25,417 nt of DNA from a virus. The first letter of the stretch is position 1. Every line of letters begins with the position of its first letter. The stretch is from positions 1 to 25,417 of IMG/VR virus record IMGVR_UViG_3300044516_000255; one strand, given 5' to 3'. Of the stretch, positions 8,796-14,771 are shown one piece after another. The position numbers and the translations under genes were made by a program. The notes under the pieces are model-generated. The model was given only the letters and a program-made list of their open reading frames with translations. It had not been told where the DNA came from and searched no databases.

Positions 8796-8837
8796 AATTG
8801 TAAGATTATTATTAAATTTTTAATATGCAATCGTAAT

Positions 8838-11126
8838 TTACGACAATGCTCCCTCGTTAAGCCATGATGCACTTCCGAGTCTATATGCAGATGCGCTTCC
8901 TGCTGTAGCCAATCGTGTTTTGCAAGAATATCCTTGTGGAACAACCGTTAATGCATTTGCAGCTGTAATCCCTCCTGTTGTTGCTAGATTCCTTGTTGTC
9001 GGATTAACAACACAAAATGCGTCCACATTTGCAATTGCTGGCATCCATTGAATAGTTGGATCAACAGTGATTTCATCATTTACGCTTTCAATCAATCCAT
9101 AACCAGATGCAAATGTAAAAGGTGTAATTGGATAAATACCAGCGGCTCCCCTTGACATAGAATTTTGGCTTGTTTTAATGCGAACTTTTTCCATTAGTGG
9201 CTGATCGTTTACATCGACAACTCCAAACCCAATTAATACTCCATTATTTGCTGAACCATTTCTAACAACATAATTTGAGTTTGCAGTTATACGAGGACAT
9301 CCCAATGTTCTAAATATAGGAGCAAAAGTGGCAGCGGATTCACCAAGATAAAGTTGGTTATCACTTAAAATGCATTGAGCAAATCTTGATATATTGAAAA
9401 TGCTATTTGTAGCCAATGATCCATAATATGCATTATTAATCACTTGCAATGTGGATGTTGTGCTTCCTCCAATAAATGTATTATTAACAAGTGTAAATTC
9501 AAAATTCGCCGTTCCCCCCGATGTAGCTCCTTCTCCGCGCCTAAATGTATTTCCTATGATTTTTGTAGAGAAATTAAATTGCACATCAGACGCTGCGATT
9601 TCACTATAAATAAATACTCCTTGATTTGAAGTAATTGTAATTTCGTTATTTGAAATATTTAAATTTTCAAAAACTGTTTTAGCATTTGTTGTTGTTAATT
9701 GAATAATGCCAGCAGTACTAGAATTAGAAGCATCTGTTCTAATATAATTATCCATAAAATTGATATTTTTATAGAGACTTGTTTGCCCTGCTGTATAAAT
9801 TGTATCAATTCCAACAAGCCATGAACAGACTGGAACCATGTTTGCTTCAGATGCTGTTGTCCATTTGTTTGTGTATGTAAATACATTGTTATTAATAGCG
9901 TAATTTACAATATTATAATTAAAGTTTGTATTTGGATAATCACTTCCAACATTTGTCCAAATTCCACCTATTACAGTATCAAAAATATTATTTGCAATAA
10001 TACAATTATCTAGTCCAATAATGACAGATGGACAATTTTTCCAGTTATTATTTGTAATAATATGACTTGGGCCTGACAATTGATCTGTTGTTTGTGAATC
10101 TCCATAATGGCTAATTAATTTTGTAACAGTTTGTTCAAAATAATTACCATAGATTGTTCCATTTGAATTTCCACCATATGTAAATGATAAAGATTGCCAG
10201 TTTGCAAAGAATCTATTATTGCAAATGCTATAAATTCCACTTTCAATTGGTTTGGTTGGAGGGATAGGCAATGGACTTCTGGGGTCATCATCGTTAATGA
10301 TGATTCCAAGGTTTAATCCGTTAAATACACAATCTTGCACAATGGCTTTTTTATATCCTTGAATCCTTATTCCATCTCCTTTATGACCCGGATCGGCTGT
10401 ATTATATCTTGTCGCAGTTGTTGCGGTAGATAAAGATGTTCCTGTTCCTTGAAACGATAATCCACTAATAGTTATATTTGTTACTCCAGCAATTAAAATG
10501 GCACTTTTTACAATCCCATTAATAGGAGAAACGCTAGTTACAAAAGCGTTTGTCATTTTAATTGTTGCACCATATCCTTCAATACTGAATGGCCCAATAT
10601 TTTGAGAAGCATCGTAGGCATCAGGACTTTCTATGCACGCTCCTTCTGTAATATAATATGTTCCATAAGGAAAATAAATTGATCCATATCCTTTGTTCTG
10701 CGCATATAGAAATGCTGCATTAATCGCGGCAGTATCGTCCGCAACTCCATCACCAACTGCACCGAAGTCCTTTACATTGATAATATCAGACATCCTTGTT
10801 ACAAGGTTTCTGGAAGTCGTTGTTCCATTTGCAATAAATGGAGTTGTTTCGTTAAAATTAGTTGCAATATCCCATGCCGCCCCATCCCAAACATACAATA
10901 TGTCACTTACTGTATTAAAATACAATGCTCCAACAATTAATGGATTCCCATTATTGTCTGTAGTTGGAGCGATATCTTTTGCACCAAGATAAACTTGGCT
11001 GAATCCATCTGAAGCATATTGAGCGATTCTTGCGTAGTATGCAGCCTTGTTGGCAATCTCATTCATTGCCGCCTCACTTGGGCCGCACGGATTGCATTTA
11101 GAACTTCTGGAATTTCCGCAACTCAT
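8838..11126 (-). CDS. Tailspike with pectate-lyase-type beta-helix
   Basis: A 762-residue protein. Residues 1-20 are Cys-rich (MSCGNSRSSKCNPCG). Residues 45-90 carry a common fibre N-terminal module (VGALYFNTVSDILYVWDG). Residues 117-160 carry the motif VKDFGAVGDGVADDTAAINA typical of the Pectate_lyase_3 superfamily that opens the right-handed beta-helix of capsule-degrading tailspikes, followed by long Asn/Ile/Ser-rich helix rungs to about residue 600 and a C-terminal domain. Expected role: binding and probably depolymerising host surface polysaccharide at the tail tip; I cannot name catalytic residues. The gene is visibly more AT-rich than the capsid and fibre genes, a sign of a different origin. 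Leader before ATG is A/T-rich with no Shine-Dalgarno. Confidence 0.9.
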   Translation of the reverse strand: MSCGNSRSSKCNPCGPSEAAMNEIANKAAYYARIAQYASDGFSQVYLGAKDIAPTTDNNGNPLIVGALYFNTVSDILYVWDGAAWDIATNFNETTPFIANGTTTSRNLVTRMSDIINVKDFGAVGDGVADDTAAINAAFLYAQNKGYGSIYFPYGTYYITEGACIESPDAYDASQNIGPFSIEGYGATIKMTNAFVTSVSPINGIVKSAILIAGVTNITISGLSFQGTGTSLSTATTATRYNTADPGHKGDGIRIQGYKKAIVQDCVFNGLNLGIIINDDDPRSPLPIPPTKPIESGIYSICNNRFFANWQSLSFTYGGNSNGTIYGNYFEQTVTKLISHYGDSQTTDQLSGPSHIITNNNWKNCPSVIIGLDNCIIANNIFDTVIGGIWTNVGSDYPNTNFNYNIVNYAINNNVFTYTNKWTTASEANMVPVCSWLVGIDTIYTAGQTSLYKNINFMDNYIRTDASNSSTAGIIQLTTTNAKTVFENLNISNNEITITSNQGVFIYSEIAASDVQFNFSTKIIGNTFRRGEGATSGGTANFEFTLVNNTFIGGSTTSTLQVINNAYYGSLATNSIFNISRFAQCILSDNQLYLGESAATFAPIFRTLGCPRITANSNYVVRNGSANNGVLIGFGVVDVNDQPLMEKVRIKTSQNSMSRGAAGIYPITPFTFASGYGLIESVNDEITVDPTIQWMPAIANVDAFCVVNPTTRNLATTGGITAANALTVVPQGYSCKTRLATAGSASAYRLGSASWLNEGALS

Positions 11127-11156
11127 ATTTTTAATATATTGATTGTTTTTTATTCT

Positions 11157-11576
11157 TTAAGCAAGAATTATTTTTTGGATTGTGCTTCCCTTGGGTTCTG
11201 TAACATGACCATTATCCCAAGCTATTTTTCCTTTGCCAATATGTGTTCCTTTGCTCTTAGGATTGTCTCTACGCGATACTCGTATTCCTTCTGCTGGCGG
11301 CCATTTTATCGTTAACGATACTTTCTCTTTGGTCGGCTTGTCTTTTTGAACTGGTCGATAACCGAAGACAGTAACCTTTCTTTTCAGTTCTTCGTTCCAA
11401 TAAGTGATAGCTTTCTTTTCTACTTGTCCACCTTTAATGGCAGATGACAATTGTTCTGCAACTCTTTCTGGACTGCACTCCAATTGTTCAGCAATTGTTT
11501 CGCGGGAATCCCAACCGCTCGGCCATTTGTAATGCTCCTTGTTGTGAGCCTCTACTATTTTGTTCCAGTTTGCCAT
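11157..11576 (-). CDS. Winged-helix-like hypothetical protein
   Basis: A 139-residue protein. Residues 24-74 look like a helix-turn-helix with a wing: RETIAEQLECSPERVAEQLS gives two helices and a turn, then KKAITYWNEELKRKVTVFGY gives a beta hairpin. The C-terminal half is basic and beta-rich (KEKVSLTIKWPPAEGIRVSR) and ends with Gly/Lys-rich strands. It starts 3 nt after the phosphoesterase stop with a strong GGAGG 8 nt upstream, the clearest Shine-Dalgarno in the window. A DNA-binding regulator, or a DNA-binding partner of the phosphoesterase, is possible; no family is recognised. It also contains a near copy of the palindrome (11306-11321). Confidence 0.8.
   Translation of the reverse strand: MANWNKIVEAHNKEHYKWPSGWDSRETIAEQLECSPERVAEQLSSAIKGGQVEKKAITYWNEELKRKVTVFGYRPVQKDKPTKEKVSLTIKWPPAEGIRVSRRDNPKSKGTHIGKGKIAWDNGHVTEPKGSTIQKIILA
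11306..11321. repeat. Palindrome near-copy, TTATCGTTAACGATAC
   Basis: One mismatch (the last base) from TTATCG-N4-CGATAA. It lies inside the winged-helix-like gene, read as Val-Ser-Leu-Thr-Ile. Confidence 0.65.
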
Positions 11577-11579
11577 TGG

Positions 11580-12584
11580 TTAGTCCTCCAAGAATATCGG
11601 CCAAGTTCCAGTTCTTCCGCGTTTTGCGTCGAACAAAAAGTAAGTTTGTTGTGGTGGCTCGAACGCTGCTTTGATAGCAATGCTATATGCGTTGTGTCCT
11701 ACGAGACTTCCGTTGCTAACCCATTTAGGGTTTTGTTGGGAAGTATGCCAGTGACCGAAAATGTCAATGTCCGCTGACCTTCCTTTATTCCAACTTGAAA
11801 TTGCTTTCTCTACGGGTATGGTCAACCCTCCGATACCCCCTTGATATTTCAATCCATCACCATGATGCAGTCGGAATGTTTTTCCAAACACTTCAAGGTA
11901 TGTGTGGTAGCTTTCTCCTACAATCCATTCCACACCTTCAATCTCTTGCTCTAGCAATTTGTATAGAAGCCACTCGTAGCTGTTCTTGTAAGCCGTGCTA
12001 TGTCGAGGCTTGATTGTAGTTCTGCCGTGATTGCCGATTGAACATGGAATAATAATCCGTTCAAAGTTCCCTTCTTTTTTAATTGTGTTGATTAGCTTGG
12101 ATAGCTTTTGACGCAACCAAAGAATTGTTTGAGTAGGTGACAATTCGTTTTCCTCGCGAAGTTCTTCGTGAATGTATCCCGTCATTAAATCTCCCAAAAG
12201 TGCAAGAACCAAGATAGGAATATCGCGTCCTACTCGTTCAATTTCTGTTAGTCGCAAAATAGCTTGGGTAGCTTTTTCAATGCGACGATCTGCAATTTCA
12301 AGATTGAATTCGTTTAAGTGTGAAACTGTTCTTGGATCAACTTGTTCTTCAACGTGCCAATCAGACAATACAGCTACCGCCGCGCTTGATACACCTCGCG
12401 CAGATTCTATCTTGTATGTGTCTTTCTTAAACTTATCTTCCTTCAATGCAGATACAATTCCAAGTTGCTTATCCAACTCGTCTACTGTTTGTTGGTAGCG
12501 TTTAATCTGGTTTTTGTAATCCGCGATTTCTACTTCATGGGATTTCTTTGTAGCATCCCGTTCGATTTGTTGCCATTTATTCAT
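11580..12584 (-). CDS. Calcineurin-like metallophosphoesterase
   Basis: A 334-residue protein with all main motifs of the family in order: D75-x-H77 (LSDWHVEE), G131-D132 (LLGDLMTG), G184-N185-H186 (IGNHGR), H240-H241-G-D (LHHGDG) and G277-H-W-H280. These residues bind two metal ions and hydrolyse phosphodiester or phosphomonoester bonds. A coiled-coil N-terminus (residues 1-50) precedes the catalytic domain. The substrate is unknown; related phage proteins are often annotated as DNA exonuclease-like. It is placed between the lysis genes and a winged-helix-like gene, an unusual position among virion genes. The start is 7 bp after palindrome copy 4, and the leader is A-rich (GATAAAAAACAAATG). 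Confidence 0.9.
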   Translation of the reverse strand: MNKWQQIERDATKKSHEVEIADYKNQIKRYQQTVDELDKQLGIVSALKEDKFKKDTYKIESARGVSSAAVAVLSDWHVEEQVDPRTVSHLNEFNLEIADRRIEKATQAILRLTEIERVGRDIPILVLALLGDLMTGYIHEELREENELSPTQTILWLRQKLSKLINTIKKEGNFERIIIPCSIGNHGRTTIKPRHSTAYKNSYEWLLYKLLEQEIEGVEWIVGESYHTYLEVFGKTFRLHHGDGLKYQGGIGGLTIPVEKAISSWNKGRSADIDIFGHWHTSQQNPKWVSNGSLVGHNAYSIAIKAAFEPPQQTYFLFDAKRGRTGTWPIFLED

Positions 12585-12591
12585 TTGTTTT

Positions 12592-12607
12592 TTATCGTTT
12601 ACGATAA
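12592..12607. repeat. Palindrome copy 4, TTATCGTTTACGATAA
   Basis: Perfect 7+2+7 palindrome just upstream (7 bp) of the phosphoesterase start. On the minus strand the stop codon of the previous gene (TAA, 12601-12599) lies inside it, encoding Leu-Ser-stop. Confidence 0.85.
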
Positions 12608-13141
12608 TTCCGTTAATAAATATGGTATCGTCTTCTGGTTGTATCTACTCATCTCCGAGTAGACGAGATTTATGAACCCGTCCCATTGCGGTGGGTAGAT
12701 CGTCTGACAGCCGAGCGAACTCGTAGTGTTATATCCTCCTTTATGGATGTTTATCGCAATCCCCATCGAATCACCTTCACCATCTCGCGTAACAGGGAGT
12801 TGTTCTTTTGCGTTAGCAGGTCGTAACGCTGGGTAGCCACCTCCGGGTTTAGAGATACCATGATTGCCTTTACGAAAGCGATGCACGCCTGTTTTAAGCA
12901 CAGCAATGCCTTTCTTGAAAACTGAAGGATCAGTATTAGCGTTAAACGTAGCATGAACGCTTGGTGATAGAAGAATGATCGCATCGTCGTAGATACCTCT
13001 GTCGTTCTTTCCTTTTGCCCCCATCGAGTCGAGGTAGTATCCACGAATCCCGACCAAACAAACCAAGTCTTCGATACCCGCTTTGATTACCATTGCGAGT
13101 GTCTTTTCCTTGGCTTGCTGTGGTCTGGAGTTGGGAATCAT
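12599..13141 (-). CDS. L,D-transpeptidase-like protein, candidate endolysin
   Basis: A 180-residue protein. The segment around residues 31-72 (GIRGYYLDSMGAKGKNDRG, then DDAIILLSP and FNANTDPS) and the motif H133-K-G135 ... S142-L-G144-C145-Q (INIHKGGYNTTSSLGCQTIY) match the His and Ser-x-Gly-Cys signature of L,D-transpeptidase (YkuD-like) active sites. Proteins of this pattern occur in phages and bacteria, usually unnamed. It starts in an ATGA overlap with a tiny membrane protein gene and follows a lipoprotein and another membrane protein, so it is likely the lysis enzyme acting on peptidoglycan cross-links or stems (inference). No signal peptide is seen, consistent with holin-dependent export. 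AAAGGA lies 4 nt before the start. Remodelling of host wall at entry is an alternative role. Confidence 0.85.
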   Translation of the reverse strand: MIPNSRPQQAKEKTLAMVIKAGIEDLVCLVGIRGYYLDSMGAKGKNDRGIYDDAIILLSPSVHATFNANTDPSVFKKGIAVLKTGVHRFRKGNHGISKPGGGYPALRPANAKEQLPVTRDGEGDSMGIAINIHKGGYNTTSSLGCQTIYPPQWDGFINLVYSEMSRYNQKTIPYLLTELS

Positions 13142-13311
13142 TTTCCTTTGCGGATAACGTTGATGAGTCCCACGAGTCCTATCCCTGCGACGATGATGGA
13201 CTCTTGAAGTTCTGGTTCCAGCTTAACTCCTACCGCCGTAGCGATTAGGATCAATCCGCGCCATGTGCTATTCTCTGATAGCCGTTCAAGTAGTATGTTT
13301 ACGATTTTCAT
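13138..13311 (-). CDS. Small membrane protein, holin-like
   Basis: A 57-residue protein beginning MKIVNILLERLSENSTWRGL, with two hydrophobic stretches at about residues 19-29 and 38-53 (IIVAGIGLVGLINV) separated by an acidic turn, and a basic tail RKGK. Both junctions are ATGA overlaps: its ATG overlaps the lipoprotein stop and its TGA overlaps the start of the L,D-transpeptidase-like gene, which strongly supports it despite its small size. Position directly before the endolysin candidate, and size and topology, suggest a holin or pinholin. The other small membrane protein upstream (13689-13468) could instead be the holin. Confidence 0.8.
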   Translation of the reverse strand: MKIVNILLERLSENSTWRGLILIATAVGVKLEPELQESIIVAGIGLVGLINVIRKGK

Positions 13312-13466
13312 TTCTTTGTTCCTGTTGGTTGAGGTAGCTCATAGGTGAACCGACCATATTGTGTTTCTAGGGATACTCCGAGAGTTTCGCATCCGGTCAA
13401 GAATGCCATTATGAAAAAAGCAAACGAAATCAATATAAGTCCAAGTGCGATTTTTTTATTATTCAT
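13308..13466 (-). CDS. Small lipoprotein, o-spanin-like candidate
   Basis: A 52-residue protein with a lipoprotein signal: basic MNNKK, a hydrophobic core to residue 23, and the lipobox L23-T24-G25-C26. The mature part is only about 27 residues (ETLGVSLETQYGRFTYELPQ) and ends KK. I choose ATG 13466-13464, one base after the upstream stop, because a longer frame from 13595 would put unrelated residues before the signal peptide and overlap the upstream gene. Its stop overlaps the next start (ATGA). Within a lysis cassette, a tiny outer-membrane lipoprotein suggests the outer spanin subunit, but no matching inner spanin is obvious, so this is tentative. Confidence 0.8.
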   Translation of the reverse strand: MNNKKIALGLILISFAFFIMAFLTGCETLGVSLETQYGRFTYELPQPTGTKK

Positions 13467-13467
13467 T

Positions 13468-13689
13468 TCAATTTGAGATTTTGTTTTTAATAAATTCAAA
13501 AAAGATCGTCCAAACAAATGCTGCCGCCGCAATGATACCAAATGCGTATCCTCGATGAGATTCCAAAGAACGCAAGCGTTTTTCAAAATCAGCAAATTTG
13601 CTACAAAAGTCTTTTTGATTTTCTAAAACAAGATCAAGTTTTCCAGATAAAATTCCCAATGTTCTTTGAATATCATCCTGCTCAATCAT
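13468..13689 (-). CDS. Coiled-coil plus single-TM protein, XhlA/holin-like
   Basis: A 73-residue protein. Residues 5-44 are helical with heptad character (LGILSGKLDLVLENQ, then FEKRLRSLESH), and residues 47-66 form one transmembrane segment (YAFGIIAAAAFVWTIFFEFI) with a basic tail (KNK). This is the layout of XhlA-type or i-spanin/holin accessory proteins encoded next to endolysins. First gene of the lysis cassette; an AT-only-like inverted repeat (13698-13716) lies just before its start. It could act as holin, as antiholin or as inner spanin partner of the lipoprotein; the sequence does not decide. Confidence 0.8.
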   Translation of the reverse strand: MIEQDDIQRTLGILSGKLDLVLENQKDFCSKFADFEKRLRSLESHRGYAFGIIAAAAFVWTIFFEFIKNKISN

Positions 13690-13697
13690 AAAATTAA

Positions 13698-13716
13698 TTT
13701 TCTAAATTTTAGAAAA
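13698..13716 (-). promoter_or_regulatory. AT-rich inverted repeat before the lysis cassette
   Basis: Sequence TTTTCTAAATTTTAGAAAA: arms TTTTCTA/TAGAAAA with a 5-base spacer, in the 35-bp gap between the 81-residue gene and the first lysis gene. It may be a weak hairpin or operator; it lacks GC pairs expected of a strong terminator. Confidence 0.4.
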
Positions 13717-13724
13717 CAAACAAT

Positions 13725-13970
13725 TCATTCTTCAACCCAAGTGTAAACTCCGTTTACTACTTTAAGAACAAATGTTCCTGTGTCGCTTGGTGGTGTTGGC
13801 ATACGTTCGGCGACGAGGATTGGAGCCTCGTCAACCCGAATGTAAATCTTGCCGTCCGTCACGTTGATCGCTATCTCGCGTTCTATCCATTGAGCAGTGC
13901 TTGGTTTAGCACCGGGGATTAAACTCTGCAATGGGAGAATGCGTGTTGGGATTTCGGTTTCGGACGGCAT
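13725..13970 (-). CDS. Small fibre-associated protein
   Basis: An 81-residue protein. Residues 24-47 (STAQWIEREIAINVTDGKIY) match the short beta module often found at the N-terminus of phage fibres and tropism proteins (a W..xEIAxNxxDGKIYI pattern); the last part (GTFVLKVVNGVYTWVEE) is also a fibre-like strand motif. As a stand-alone small protein it may cap or attach a fibre, or be a remnant of a larger adhesin. It lies 6 nt after the LamG gene. Function is inferred from motif style and context. Confidence 0.75.
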   Translation of the reverse strand: MPSETEIPTRILPLQSLIPGAKPSTAQWIEREIAINVTDGKIYIRVDEAPILVAERMPTPPSDTGTFVLKVVNGVYTWVEE

Positions 13971-13976
13971 TTGATT

Positions 13977-14690
13977 TTAGACTCCAAATTTAACTTTTCC
14001 GAAGAATTTAACTGGAGCTTGCATTTTGACAAGCGTTGGATTTCCACCACCGCCGCCACCACCGCCACCACCACCGCTGTTGTCAATCTCCAGCCCCGTG
14101 CCATTGTTATAGAGTTCAGCAACTTCTGCATCACTCAAAGCTCTGTTCCAGATGCCAACTGCGTCCATTTCACCGTTTAAAAACGCGAAGTTAGCTTCTC
14201 CGTTTACACCAATACTCATGTATCCTGATTCAAGAATAGTTTCTGGAATAGAATTAGAAGTTCCTGCTACGCCATCAACATATATTGTAGCAGATCCATT
14301 GTTGGCCTTGAGAACAATGTGATGCCAAGATCCATCATTTACCAAAATAGATGGGCCTTCAAATTCTGAATACTCTGCGCCAGCATATGCTGAAGCATAT
14401 CCAGAACCATTCATAACAACATAAAAACCATCACTAGGCCCATTTCCGCCTATCAAATAAGAATAATTTTCAGCGGTAGTTTTAACCCACAAAGAAACCG
14501 TTAAAGATGTTCCGTTTTGCCAAAATGGAGTTGGTGACAAATAATTACTTCCATCAAACACAGCAGCATTTCCAAGCTTACCAGAAGCAAAAGTGACGTT
14601 GCCGTTGTTGGTGAGGGTGTGGTTGTTACCGGAGGAGTCGGAGAGGTCGGAGAGTTTATAAAAAGCGAGAAGGTTGTCTGTAAGTGCCAT
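13977..14690 (-). CDS. LamG/concanavalin-like lectin with polyglycine linker
   Basis: A 237-residue protein. Residues 1-200 form a LamG_3-type jelly-roll: SLTVSLWVKT (62-71), SWHHIVLK (121-128), ATIYVDGVAG (134-143) and the end motif MDAVGIWNRALSDAEVAELY. Then come eleven consecutive glycines (206-216) and a short conserved-looking tail (MQAPVKFFGKVKFGV) that could anchor it. Such domains bind carbohydrates or proteins, so this is a probable adhesin or virion decoration for attaching to host surface glycans. The gene is separated from the long fibre by a strong hairpin at 14715-14757 and has an AT-rich leader. Confidence 0.85.
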   Translation of the reverse strand: MALTDNLLAFYKLSDLSDSSGNNHTLTNNGNVTFASGKLGNAAVFDGSNYLSPTPFWQNGTSLTVSLWVKTTAENYSYLIGGNGPSDGFYVVMNGSGYASAYAGAEYSEFEGPSILVNDGSWHHIVLKANNGSATIYVDGVAGTSNSIPETILESGYMSIGVNGEANFAFLNGEMDAVGIWNRALSDAEVAELYNNGTGLEIDNSGGGGGGGGGGGNPTLVKMQAPVKFFGKVKFGV

Positions 14691-14714
14691 AATATTTTTA
14701 AAAATAGATTGCCA

Positions 14715-14757
14715 AAATAACCCTGCCGCTACGCATTGTAACGGCAGGGTGTTATTT
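14715..14757 (-). terminator. Hairpin terminator after the long fibre gene
   Basis: Inverted repeat with arms CCCTGCCG (14721-14728) and CGGCAGGG (14742-14749), extended by AAATAA/TTATTT on the outside. Minus-strand RNA gives a GC stem followed by TTATTTT; the plus side is also T-rich, so it may work in both directions. Lies in the 81-bp gap between the 597-residue fibre and the LamG gene. Confidence 0.75.
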
Positions 14758-14771
14758 GTTTTTAGTTCAGA

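Noticed and set aside
8795-8837. ATTAAA/TTTAAT inverted repeat in the gap before the 260-residue fibre
   Set aside because: Only A/T pairs and a 2-base loop; such patterns are common by chance in this AT-rich gap.
13308-13595. A 95-residue version of the lipoprotein gene
   Set aside because: The extra 43 residues overlap the upstream coiled-coil gene and precede a complete lipoprotein signal sequence.
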